Assembly (NCBI RefSeq): GCF_003313325.1
Contig: NZ_QMHQ01000001.1
Location: 186,001 to 250,000 of the forward strand
Origin: Pedobacter namyangjuensis
GTDB taxonomy: Bacteria; Bacteroidota; Bacteroidia; Sphingobacteriales; Sphingobacteriaceae
Length of the DNA: 64,000 nucleotides
Reading direction: 5' to 3'
In this document: positions 1 to 8,164 of the stretch, piece after piece
Position numbering within the stretch: the stretch's first letter is position 1
Layout: each line of letters opens with the position of its first letter
Made by a program: the position numbers and the translations under genes
The notes under the pieces: model-generated
Told to the model about the DNA's origin: nothing
Databases searched by the model: none
What the model saw: only the letters and a program-made list of their open reading frames with translations

Positions 1-2
1 TG

Positions 3-779
3 GACGATGATTTTTTCAGGATAATAATAATGGGGCATTATTATCTGTGGCTTCCTCCAGAAATTGGTCAACCGATATTGACTACCGCTACCATGATTTT
101 TGTATTCTTACTTATTTCCGGATTAATTTTATGGTGGCCTAAAAGTAAAGCCGCCAGAAAGCAAAGGTTTACCGTTAAACTCAAATCTAAATGGAGAAGG
201 CTTAATTACGACTTGCACAACGTATTGGGCTTTTATATGACCTTTATAGTAATATTTATTGCGCTATCCGGAATGGTAATGGGTTTTCAATGGTTTGCCA
301 AATCCGTTTATTGGGTTAGCTCTGGTGGCGAGACCATGACAGTTTTTGAAGAAACCTATTCAGATACTACCTCTACTTCAAAATTGAGCTTAAATGCCAA
401 AGCGGCGGATAAACTTTGGGAGAGATTTGTAAAAGAAGATCCAACGTTTACCGGAAGTTATGATGTGCATATTCCCGAAGACGAAAAAGGTGCTATCGAA
501 ATTGCCAAAAACCCTGATCCAACAACGTATTGGAAAGCCGATTACCGCTATTTCGACCAACATACGCTACAAGAGATTGAGGTAAAACACATGTACGGCA
601 AGTTCGCTAACACCAGCACCGCCGATAAAATTACCCGGATGAATTATGATCTGCACATTGGCGCTGTACTGGGTTTGCCAGGGAAAATATTGGCTTTTGT
701 TGCTAGTTTAATCGCCGCAAGTATGCCTATAACAGGCGTAATAATCTGGATTGGTAGAAAAAAGAAAAAACCAAGATGA
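3..779 (+). CDS. PepSY-associated TM helix protein, 3' part
   Basis: Partial gene: the reading frame is open to the left window edge, so the ATG at 30 is probably internal and the true start lies upstream. Membrane helices lie near the start (residues about 20-36 from the internal Met), in the middle (about 70-90) and near the C-terminus. The motifs RRLNYDLHNVLGFY and NYDLHIGAVLG are the paired helix-with-His segments typical of PepSY_TM proteins. Such proteins sit in the inner membrane and in Bacteroidota usually accompany siderophore or iron uptake genes, often as presumed ferric reductases. The DUF6607 gene that follows fits that setting. The iron link is inference. Confidence 0.85.
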   Translation, partial: DDDFFRIIIMGHYYLWLPPEIGQPILTTATMIFVFLLISGLILWWPKSKAARKQRFTVKLKSKWRRLNYDLHNVLGFYMTFIVIFIALSGMVMGFQWFAKSVYWVSSGGETMTVFEETYSDTTSTSKLSLNAKAADKLWERFVKEDPTFTGSYDVHIPEDEKGAIEIAKNPDPTTYWKADYRYFDQHTLQEIEVKHMYGKFANTSTADKITRMNYDLHIGAVLGLPGKILAFVASLIAASMPITGVIIWIGRKKKKPR

Positions 780-889
780 GCATAAGCTTATGATTGTTAT
801 TTAGAATAATTCAAAATAATTTTGGAAAACAAACATTTTCCCTGTTAATTTGCGTCTGTTTAGAATTAATCCAAATAAAGCTAATTATA

Positions 890-1810
890 ATGAAAAAAAT
901 CAATACCCTATTTGCCTTACTTGTTATCGCATTAGCAGCAAATGCACAAAATAAAATTGACCAAGACCGAGAAGCCATAAAAGCTTTAGCCGGCTTTTAC
1001 AAAGTAACTTTTAATTATGCAGAAACTTTTTCGCCCGACGACGACTATAAGTTTCATGACAGACACCGTTCATCAGCAAAGGAATGGGCTGTAATTTTAG
1101 AAGATTCGCCTAAAAAAATCGTTATTCAACACCTATTGGTAATGAGAGGTGATAGTATGATCATTAAACACTGGAGAGAGGATTGGACTTACGAAGACCC
1201 GTCTATCTTAGTTTTCGATAAAGAAGATACTTGGAAAAACGTAACCTTAAGTCCTGCAGAAACTAAAGGCAAGTGGACCCAAAAAGTTTATCAGGTTGAT
1301 GATAGCCCACGTTACCAAGCTATTGGTACTTGGGTACACGTAGATGGCAGACACCAGTGGCAAAGTAACGCAGATTCTCCTCTTCCGCGTAGAGAGCATT
1401 CTGAGCGCAACGACTATAACGTTTTAAACAGAGGCAATAATCTTTATTTAACCAAAGATGGTTGGATGTTTGAGCAAGACAACAAAAAGGTTATTAGAAG
1501 TGCAAATGGCGACAAGCTTCTGGCAATGGAAAAAGGCTTAGAGCAATTTGTAAAAACAGATCCTAAATCTTTTGGTTACGCACAAACTTGGTGGAAACAA
1601 CAAGAAAATTTCTGGAAAGATGCACGTGCAACTTGGGATGAAGTTTTTGCAACAAATAAAATAATTAAACTTGTACCAAAAATTGATAACAAACTCCTTT
1701 ACGAGCAATTTTTCGCACTAGGAAACCAATCTGTTAAAGAAAACTGGTCATCAGAAAAAAACAAAGAAGGCATTAAAAAAATTATTCTTTCTTACCTGGC
1801 AAAAAGCTAG
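890..1810 (+). CDS. DUF6607 family secreted protein
   Basis: I place the start at the ATG at 890, not the upstream in-frame Met at 794, because residues from 890 form a clean signal peptide (MKKINTLFALLVIALAANAQ). The mature part, about 290 residues, is rich in Trp and charged residues (HWREDWTYEDPS, WVHVDGRHQW, TWWKQQENFW) and matches the DUF6607 type as I remember it. The function is unknown. It follows the PepSY membrane gene by about 110 bases, and this pairing recurs near iron-uptake genes in Bacteroidota, so a role in envelope iron handling is possible but unproven. A strong hairpin terminator follows at 1831-1879. Confidence 0.75.
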   Translation: MKKINTLFALLVIALAANAQNKIDQDREAIKALAGFYKVTFNYAETFSPDDDYKFHDRHRSSAKEWAVILEDSPKKIVIQHLLVMRGDSMIIKHWREDWTYEDPSILVFDKEDTWKNVTLSPAETKGKWTQKVYQVDDSPRYQAIGTWVHVDGRHQWQSNADSPLPRREHSERNDYNVLNRGNNLYLTKDGWMFEQDNKKVIRSANGDKLLAMEKGLEQFVKTDPKSFGYAQTWWKQQENFWKDARATWDEVFATNKIIKLVPKIDNKLLYEQFFALGNQSVKENWSSEKNKEGIKKIILSYLAKS

Positions 1811-1830
1811 GTTTAATTAAACTTAACCAG

Positions 1831-1879
1831 AATGGTTTTGTTGGGTAATGATTATATTGCCTAACAAAACCATTTTTTT
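1831..1879 (+). terminator. Strong hairpin terminator abutting the next start codon
   Basis: An 18-bp stem (1831-1848 with 1857-1874, two G-U pairs) with an eight-base loop is followed by a run of seven T ending at 1879. It would end transcription of the DUF6607 gene. The ATG of the M28 peptidase gene is the very next base, 1880, so the hairpin occupies the whole ribosome-binding region of that gene. Confidence 0.85.
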
Positions 1880-3028
1880 ATGCGTAGATTTTTAAGTGTT
1901 TTTTTGGTTATTATAAGCACTGCCAGTTTTTCTCAAGACCTTAATTACACCAAAGCAACATTAAAAAAGTTAACCGCTAAAGCATTTTGGGGCAGAGGTT
2001 ACACGAATAATGGAATGTACAAGGCCGCCGATTTTATTTCCACCGAGTTTAAAAATTTGGGGTTGCAACCATTAAACGGAAAAGATTATTTGCAACCTTT
2101 CATAATGTCCGTTAATACTTTTCCGGGCAAAATGCTGGTAAAGATTAATGGCAAAAAATTAACGCCCGGAACCGATTTCATCGTTAATCAAGCTAGTGTA
2201 GGCAACAAAGCGTCTGCGAATCTAGTAAAAGAAGATAGCCTAACATTTGTTGCGGCATCTAGCCGGATTGTAGTATCGCTACAGGATAAATTAACATGGT
2301 CGGTATCTCAAAAAGTAGCCGACTACACAGAAATCATAGTTAAAAAACAAGATTATCTTCAATCGCCACCGAAGCAAATCGACATAGAGATAGAAAACTA
2401 TTTTGTGGAAGATTTTAGGGCTAATAATGTCGGTGGTATTATTAACGGTACAGCAAAACCCGATTCGGTAATCCTAATAACTGCACACTACGACCACCTA
2501 GGAGGAATGGGAAAAGAAACCTATTTCCCCGGAGCAAATGATAATGCAAGTGGCGTTTCTTTTTTATTGAGCTTAGCGAAATACTATGCTCAGCACCCAC
2601 CAGAATATAGCATTGCGTTTATTTGCTTTGGAGCTGAGGAGGCTGGTATTTTAGGTTCTAAATATTTTACCGAAAATCCGTTGATACCCTTAAATAACAT
2701 CAGGTTTATGTTTAATGTAGACATGGTTGGTACGGGCGAAAATGGAGCTACAGTAGTTAATGCAACATTGCACAAAAAAGAGTTCGAATGGCTTAATCAA
2801 ATTAACGATGCTGAAAAACTACTGGTAAAAATTAATCCAAGAGGAAAAGCCGCAAATAGCGATCATTATTTCTTTACAGAAAAAGGTGTACCAGCCTTTT
2901 TTCTTTATACGCAAGGCGGAATTACTGCCTACCATGATGTTTTCGATAAAGCCGAAACACTTCCGCTTACGGTTTACGAAAATCTGTTTAAACTTTTTGT
3001 AGGCTTTAATAAGCTGCTGATGAACTAA
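1880..3028 (+). CDS. M28 family metallopeptidase, secreted
   Basis: A signal peptide (residues 1-18, ending near TASFSQ) precedes a PA-like insert and an M28 zinc peptidase domain. Visible metal-site motifs are HYDHLG (His203, Asp205), GANDNASG (about 218-225), the catalytic EEAGILGS (about 256) and NVDMVG (about 284), plus a late SDHYFF His. M28 enzymes use two zinc ions to remove N-terminal residues from peptides, so this is probably a periplasmic or exported aminopeptidase. Length (382) is normal. Only a terminator hairpin lies before the ATG; no later Met would preserve the signal peptide, so the start seems fixed. Substrate cannot be told. Confidence 0.9.
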   Translation: MRRFLSVFLVIISTASFSQDLNYTKATLKKLTAKAFWGRGYTNNGMYKAADFISTEFKNLGLQPLNGKDYLQPFIMSVNTFPGKMLVKINGKKLTPGTDFIVNQASVGNKASANLVKEDSLTFVAASSRIVVSLQDKLTWSVSQKVADYTEIIVKKQDYLQSPPKQIDIEIENYFVEDFRANNVGGIINGTAKPDSVILITAHYDHLGGMGKETYFPGANDNASGVSFLLSLAKYYAQHPPEYSIAFICFGAEEAGILGSKYFTENPLIPLNNIRFMFNVDMVGTGENGATVVNATLHKKEFEWLNQINDAEKLLVKINPRGKAANSDHYFFTEKGVPAFFLYTQGGITAYHDVFDKAETLPLTVYENLFKLFVGFNKLLMN

Positions 3029-3106
3029 AGTCAAACTATTGTTTTTTTAAAATTCTGCGCTAACTTTTTTAAACTGATGTTGTTAATTTGCTAAAAATAA
3101 AAATAC

Positions 3107-4177
3107 ATGAGCTTACTTTTCTCTCCCCTTACAATAAAAAACATCACCTTAAAAAATAGAATTGTGGTATCGCCAATGTGCCAATATTCGGCTACAGATG
3201 GTTTTGCAAACAATTGGCATTTAGTACATCTAGGAACCCGAGCTATAGGTGGTGCAGCTTTAGTTATTGTAGAGGCAACTGGCGTATCGCCAGAAGCTAG
3301 GATTTCTGTTGGAGATTTAGGTATTTGGAAAGATGAACATATCGAAAAGCTAAAGGAAATTACAGATTTCATCCATCAAAATGGAGCAATTGCTGGCATT
3401 CAGTTAGCGCATGCCGGTCGCAAAGCAAGTTTTGATATCCCATGGGAAAATCCAGCACAGCTAGATGAAGCAAATGGAGGCTGGCAAACCGTTTCAGCAA
3501 GCGCAATTCCTTTTAACCCTACAGATAAAACACCTACTTCCTTAAGCCTAGAAGGAGTAGAAAAGGTAAAAGCAGATTTTAAAAATGCAACTGTTAGAGC
3601 AATTAAAGCGGGTTTTAAGGTTATCGAAATTCATGCAGCACACGGTTATTTGCAACACCAATTTTTATCTCCGCTAAGTAACCATAGGGATGACAATTAT
3701 GGTGGCCGTTTCGAAAACAGAATCAGGTTATTGTTGGAAACCGTAGAGGTGGTTAAAGAGGTTTGGCCTAGCGAAAACCCACTATTTGTTAGAATATCTG
3801 CAACCGACTGGGCAGAGGGCGGTTGGAACTTGGACGAATCTGTAAAACTATCAGCTTTGCTGAAAGAAAAAGGAGTTGATGTAATAGATACTTCGAGTGG
3901 TGGCTTAACTTTAGCTCAACAAATTCCCTTAGTTGCAGGATACCAAGTTCCGTTTGCTGAAGAGATTAAAAAAGAAACTGAGGTTACAACAGGCGCAGTT
4001 GGCCTAATTACCAGCGCAAAACAAGCTGAAGAAATTTTACAAAGTGGAAAGGCCGATTTGATTTTCTTAGCCAGACAGTTATTAAGAGATCCTTATTTCC
4101 CTTTACATGCAGCTGCAGAATTAAATGATGAAATTAAATGGGCATCGCAATACGAGCGGGCAAAACCTCGAAAATAA
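3107..4177 (+). CDS. namA: NADPH dehydrogenase, Old Yellow Enzyme family (YqjM type)
   Basis: A full-length (356 residue) FMN-binding TIM barrel. The N-terminal FSPLTIKNITLKNRIVVSPMCQY segment contains the Cys of the YqjM-type active site. HAGRK near 105 and HAAHGYLQHQFLSPLSN near 178 carry substrate and FMN contacts, and the C-terminal LARQLLRDPYFP holds the arginine finger region. YqjM-type enzymes reduce activated C=C bonds of enones and nitro compounds with NADPH and often serve in electrophile detoxification. The gene stands alone on the plus strand, 78 bases after the peptidase gene. Confidence 0.92.
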   Translation: MSLLFSPLTIKNITLKNRIVVSPMCQYSATDGFANNWHLVHLGTRAIGGAALVIVEATGVSPEARISVGDLGIWKDEHIEKLKEITDFIHQNGAIAGIQLAHAGRKASFDIPWENPAQLDEANGGWQTVSASAIPFNPTDKTPTSLSLEGVEKVKADFKNATVRAIKAGFKVIEIHAAHGYLQHQFLSPLSNHRDDNYGGRFENRIRLLLETVEVVKEVWPSENPLFVRISATDWAEGGWNLDESVKLSALLKEKGVDVIDTSSGGLTLAQQIPLVAGYQVPFAEEIKKETEVTTGAVGLITSAKQAEEILQSGKADLIFLARQLLRDPYFPLHAAAELNDEIKWASQYERAKPRK

Positions 4178-4256
4178 CCTAAATATTTACACCCTAAAAA
4201 CCCAAAGGTTAAGTTTTACGTAGTTAATGCTACTTAAACACTAAAACCTTTTAATT

Positions 4257-5792
4257 ATGAAAAGAAAATTATCTACCTCAATTTTAGGCAAATGTTTGCT
4301 AACGGCGCTATCGCTTAGCTTAACTATAGTTTCGTGTAAAAAAAACGACCCTGTAATTTCCTTACCCCCAGTAGGGCCAGAACAAGAATTTTATGTGCTA
4401 TCTGGTAACAGCTTAAAAAGATTTAACGCGAAAAGCTTAACTACAGAGCTGTCTTCGGTAAACATTACCGGCGTAGCAACTTCCGAAACTTTGCTAAGCA
4501 TTGATTTTAGACCTGCAACTGGCGAATTGTATGCTGTTTCTAATGCGAGCAAATTTTACGTTATTAATGCAACTACAGGTGCTGCAAGAGCGGTATCTAC
4601 AACGGCATTTACACCTGCATTATCTGGAACCGATGTAAGTTTAGATTTTAACCCAACTGTTGACAGAATTAGAATTGTAACTAACACTGGTCAAAATTTA
4701 CGTTTACACCCAGAAACAGGTGCAATGGTTATGGTAGATGGAAATATTAACGGCGTTACAAATTCTTCGATATCTGGAGTTGGTTATACCAACAGTTTTG
4801 CTGGCGCAGCTAACACTACGTTATATGACGTTGACTTAACAACAAAGAAATTATATAAACAAGACTTACCAAATGCGGGCACCTTGGTAGAAGTTGGCGC
4901 TTTAGGCGTTGATTTAGGCACCAAAGTGAGCATGGATGTTTCTCCTGATAACAAGAATATACTAATCGCATCTGCAAGTGCAACCGCAACAACCTTGTAT
5001 TCGATTGATTTAGCTACTGGTAAAGCTACATTAGCAGGAAATTTCCCATCAGGAGTATTAGTTAAGGGGCTTGCCATTGCAACACCACCAGCGGCGTATG
5101 CGGTAGATAATACTAACAATTTTTTAATTTTTAACCCTAGAACTACTGCAGCACCAATTAGCAAAGCAATTATTGGCTTGCAAGCTGGTGAAACTGTTTT
5201 AGGAATGGATATGAGACCCGTTAACGGTCAAATTTATGCTTTAGGAAGTACAAGTCGCTTATATGCGGTAAATGCTAGCAGTGGTGCGTTCACACAAGTT
5301 GGAACTTTACCTTTTGCTACTTTATTAGCTGGAACTAGTTTTGGATTTGATTTTAATCCATCGGTAGATAGAATTAGAATTGTAAGTAACACCGGCCAGA
5401 ATTTGAGAATCGATCCAAACACCGGATTGATCGGCGCTGTCGACAGTCCATTAAACCCAGGTACTCCTGCAGTAAGCGCTGCTGCCTATACCAACAATTT
5501 CTCGCCTACAACTACTACAAAGCTTTTCGTAATAGACCATAACACGGATAAACTTTATAGCCAAGACGCTAATGCGGGTACACTAACCGAAGTTGGTAAC
5601 CTTATGGTAAATGTTGAGGCTTCTAACGGATTTGATATTATCAGTTCATCAGGTGGAGACACCGGATATGCAATTTTAACAGTTGCTGGAGTTAACAAAC
5701 TTTATCAAATTAATTTAACTACAGGTGCTGCAACGGCAGTATCAGACTTTAGCAAAACGGTAACCGCGTTTACCTTGGGCTTAAGATTTTAA
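4257..5792 (+). CDS. DUF4394 domain lipoprotein, two repeats
   Basis: The N-terminus has a signal sequence with lipobox (LTIVSCKK, Cys about 27), so this is an outer-envelope lipoprotein. Two DUF4394 copies follow, about 45-275 and 280-510. Each carries the same series: a SIDFRP/GMDMRP segment, then FNPTVDRIRIVTNTGQNLR (second copy FNPSVDRIRIVSNTGQNLR), then a YTN segment. The pattern suggests a WD/NHL-like beta propeller. Function is unknown. The second copy keeps all landmarks of the first, so the repeat is an internal duplication still under selection. A terminator follows at 5811-5846. Confidence 0.85.
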   Translation: MKRKLSTSILGKCLLTALSLSLTIVSCKKNDPVISLPPVGPEQEFYVLSGNSLKRFNAKSLTTELSSVNITGVATSETLLSIDFRPATGELYAVSNASKFYVINATTGAARAVSTTAFTPALSGTDVSLDFNPTVDRIRIVTNTGQNLRLHPETGAMVMVDGNINGVTNSSISGVGYTNSFAGAANTTLYDVDLTTKKLYKQDLPNAGTLVEVGALGVDLGTKVSMDVSPDNKNILIASASATATTLYSIDLATGKATLAGNFPSGVLVKGLAIATPPAAYAVDNTNNFLIFNPRTTAAPISKAIIGLQAGETVLGMDMRPVNGQIYALGSTSRLYAVNASSGAFTQVGTLPFATLLAGTSFGFDFNPSVDRIRIVSNTGQNLRIDPNTGLIGAVDSPLNPGTPAVSAAAYTNNFSPTTTTKLFVIDHNTDKLYSQDANAGTLTEVGNLMVNVEASNGFDIISSSGGDTGYAILTVAGVNKLYQINLTTGAATAVSDFSKTVTAFTLGLRF

Positions 5793-5810
5793 TAAGCTAT
5801 AGAAAGAAGA

Positions 5811-5846
5811 AAAAGCTGCATCTGTTATAGGATGTGGCTTTTTTTA
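5811..5846 (+). terminator. Rho-independent terminator after the DUF4394 gene
   Basis: A 9-bp stem (5814-5822 with 5831-5839, two wobble pairs) and an eight-base loop, flanked by A's on the left and a run of seven T on the right. Confidence 0.7.
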
Positions 5847-5909
5847 TATCGTCAAAATAAATTTTAAAACTTTTTGGCTTATTTTCGGCTTTAATAAAAA
5901 ACTAAAATT

Positions 5910-6215
5910 ATGTTCGATAAAATAATGGCGGCCCAGCAACAAGCTGAGGAAATAAAAAAAAGATTAGATACGGTTTCTGTATTTGGCGAGGTAGAAGGTG
6001 GTGCAATTCGCGTAACGGCAACAGCAAACAAAGCAGTTACTAGCATAGAAATTAATGATGACTTTTTTAAAAGCGCAGATAAGGAAGAATTAGAAGAATT
6101 GTTGCTTACCGCTATAAACAAAGCTCTGGCACAAGCAGATCAGGTAAGTGCAAGTGAAATGCAAGCTGCTACAAAAAGTATGTTAGGTGGTTTAGGAGGA
6201 ATGTTCGGTTCTTAA
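5910..6215 (+). CDS. YbaB/EbfC family nucleoid-associated protein
   Basis: A 101-residue protein with the YbaB pattern: an N-terminal amphipathic helix (FDKIMAAQQQAEEIKKRL), a central beta hairpin (VEGGAIRVTATANKAVTSIEI), an acidic helix and a Gly-rich Met-containing tail (MLGGLGGMFGS). YbaB proteins form dimers that bind DNA and influence nucleoid structure. In many bacteria the gene follows dnaX or precedes recR, but neither is present here, so this copy is separate from that context. The start at 5910 gives the usual length. Confidence 0.9.
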   Translation: MFDKIMAAQQQAEEIKKRLDTVSVFGEVEGGAIRVTATANKAVTSIEINDDFFKSADKEELEELLLTAINKALAQADQVSASEMQAATKSMLGGLGGMFGS

Positions 6216-6280
6216 TCAGTTGGCTTGGCCAGTCTTTTAGCACTAAAACCTGATTACTTATTATCAATTAAATAGCTAAT

Positions 6281-6958
6281 ATGAAATATACCTATTACGG
6301 GCAATCTTGCTTCTCTATAGAAACAAGTAGCACAAAATTATTATTCGATCCATTTATTAGTGAAAATCCGCTAGCCAAGGATATAGACATTTCTAAAATA
6401 GAGGCAGATTATATACTAGTTAGTCATGGACATGGCGACCATGTAGCAGATTTAGTTGCTTTAGCTAAGCAAACCAGTGCTACCGTTATTGCGATGCCAG
6501 AAATTTGCGATTGGTTAGCTAAACAAGGTGTTGAAAAAGTGCATGGAATGAACTTTGGAAAGTTTAAATTTGATTTTGGTACGGTTAGAATGGTTTGGGC
6601 AACGCACTCTTCTGGCTTACCTGACGGCTCTTACGGTGGAAATCCTGCGGGATTTGTGTTAGAACTAGATGACAAACAAATATATTTTGCAGGAGACACA
6701 GGCTTAACCGTAGAAATGAAATTACTTGCAGATTTGTACAAGTTAGATTACGCCATTTTGCCAATTGGAGGCAATTATACGATGGATGTTGAAGATGCTA
6801 TTTTAGCTTCTAAATATATAAACTGCAACAAGGTTATTGGCGTACACTATAATACCTTCCCGGTTATTGCCATTGAAGAAGAAGATGCAATTACAAAGTT
6901 TAATGCTGCATCTGCAGAATTAATTTTGCCTAAAATTGGCGAGTCGATATCTTTATAA
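6281..6958 (+). CDS. UPF0173-type metal-dependent hydrolase, MBL fold
   Basis: A 225-residue metallo-beta-lactamase-fold protein. The zinc signature HGHGDH lies near residue 50. Later metal residues are in the ATHSSG region near 107, the AGDTG Asp near 146 and the GVHYNTFP His near 193. The family, including E. coli-type UlaG relatives, hydrolyses phosphoester or lactone-like substrates, but UPF0173 substrates are not defined. The ATG at 6281 opens directly into the first strand (MKYTYYGQSCF), as is usual. It faces the next gene across a two-way terminator. Confidence 0.88.
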   Translation: MKYTYYGQSCFSIETSSTKLLFDPFISENPLAKDIDISKIEADYILVSHGHGDHVADLVALAKQTSATVIAMPEICDWLAKQGVEKVHGMNFGKFKFDFGTVRMVWATHSSGLPDGSYGGNPAGFVLELDDKQIYFAGDTGLTVEMKLLADLYKLDYAILPIGGNYTMDVEDAILASKYINCNKVIGVHYNTFPVIAIEEEDAITKFNAASAELILPKIGESISL

Positions 6959-6977
6959 AAACGATATTATAACGCAT

Positions 6978-7015
6978 AAAAAAGCCTCTTCGAAATTAAT
7001 CTTAGAGGCTTTATT
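6978..7015. terminator. Bidirectional terminator between convergent genes
   Basis: A 9-bp perfect stem (6981-6989 with 7004-7012, AAAGCCTCT/AGAGGCTTT) with A's on the left and T's on the right, so it can serve both the hydrolase gene (plus) and the small secreted protein gene (minus). Confidence 0.8.
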
Positions 7016-7024
7016 GTTTGGTTT

Positions 7025-7387
7025 TTAGTTCTTTTTAGCCGCAGCTGCTGCTTTATTTGCTTTATAACGCATATCTGCTGTTCCGTCTTTTTTGGTTGGA
7101 CCAGCAACTGCTTTTTTAGCTTTATTTTCGGCATAGCGCATATCTGGCGTACCATCTGCTTTTAATTTAGCACCAGTAGCTTTTGTCGTTGTTTCAACCT
7201 TTTTTACATCTGCTTTAGCTGTATTTTTGGCAACAACCGTTTTAGTCTCTACTTTCTTAACGTCTTTTTTAACTGCAGCAGTAGTCTTTGCCGCTTGCTT
7301 TGATACCGGTACCGTAACTGATGTTTGTGCAAAAGTTGCAGTTGCACTAACTAGCGCAATGGCGATAAGTCCTAATAGTTTTTTCAT
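7025..7387 (-). CDS. Small secreted Ala/Lys-rich protein with DGTxDMRY repeats
   Basis: A 120-residue protein with a signal peptide (residues 1-20, ending TFAQ). The mature part is almost entirely Ala, Lys, Thr and Val, very basic. It contains two copies of the motif K(A/K)DGTxDMRYxxNKA near residues 76 and 97. I have seen similar short proteins in Pedobacter and related genera but know of no function. High Lys/Ala content would suit nucleic-acid or polyanion binding in the envelope, but that is a guess. A two-way terminator follows its stop codon. Confidence 0.7.
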   Translation of the reverse strand: MKKLLGLIAIALVSATATFAQTSVTVPVSKQAAKTTAAVKKDVKKVETKTVVAKNTAKADVKKVETTTKATGAKLKADGTPDMRYAENKAKKAVAGPTKKDGTADMRYKANKAAAAAKKN

Positions 7388-7490
7388 AATTTCAATGAGT
7401 GTAAAAATTTTGTTATCTAAAGATAGATTGAAATTATGAAATATCTAATTTTTTAAAAAGAAATTTTAATCGGATTTAAAGATTTAACTA

Positions 7491-8084
7491 TCAGTTAATT
7501 ATCCCTGTCAAATTTTTGCTTGAAACTTTTGCTCCAGTTTCGTTAAAGTAGGTTGCCTCTAATAAATTTCCACTTATATCATAGTTTTCATGGCTAGCTA
7601 ACTTGCCATTTTTATGGTATTCTTCCCAACTGTTTACTTTCTTACCGTCGTAATATTTACCACGGGATTTTACCACACCGTCTTCCCAAAAAGAAATTAG
7701 TTGTAATAATTTGCCGTAATAGAATTTTCTTTGCTCCGCCAGTTGTTTAGTTGGGTAGAATATCTTCCAGTTACCATGCTTGTACCCTTTTTCGAAATTC
7801 CCTTCTTCAGTTAAAATTCCATTCGTGTAAAAAGCGTAATATCCTTTTCTAATTTCCAGCTTTTCGTCTTCATAGCTAATGGTTTCTACGAGTTGCTTTT
7901 TATTATACAGATTTACTTGCCAGATACTGTCTTTACGCAACACCTCTTTTCTCAAAGTTGCTCTTAATGGGTCTTTGTTATAACCTGGATTGTTATAAAC
8001 AAGGGTTGTATCTTGCCTAGCTGGTTGGGCAAATATGCTACCGAAACACAACAACATTAGCGAACATAAAATTGATATTTTCAT
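7491..8084 (-). CDS. Secreted YwqK-like/MORN-variant repeat protein
   Basis: A signal peptide (residues 1-19, ending IFAQ) is followed by repeats of the form G(x)W..Y...G.L....Y..G (GNWKIFYPTKQL, SWEEYHKNGKLASHENYD, GYYAFYTNGILTEEGNF). These are MORN-variant repeats often labelled YwqK-family antitoxin. The label comes from polymorphic-toxin studies; single secreted copies in Bacteroidota have no proven antitoxin role, and no toxin lies next to it. Length 197. It sits about 80 bases downstream of polA on the same strand. Confidence 0.75.
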   Translation of the reverse strand: MKISILCSLMLLCFGSIFAQPARQDTTLVYNNPGYNKDPLRATLRKEVLRKDSIWQVNLYNKKQLVETISYEDEKLEIRKGYYAFYTNGILTEEGNFEKGYKHGNWKIFYPTKQLAEQRKFYYGKLLQLISFWEDGVVKSRGKYYDGKKVNSWEEYHKNGKLASHENYDISGNLLEATYFNETGAKVSSKNLTGIIN

Positions 8085-8164
8085 CCTTAAAAAATTACCA
8101 GATTAAAACCCGAAATTAATTTACTCTGCAGCTTTTAAACTTTTCTCCAGCCCGAGACTATGGC

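Noticed and set aside
7491..8084. YwqK-type protein as part of a toxin-antitoxin pair
   Set aside because: It has a signal peptide and no toxin next to it; only the MORN-like repeat is supported.
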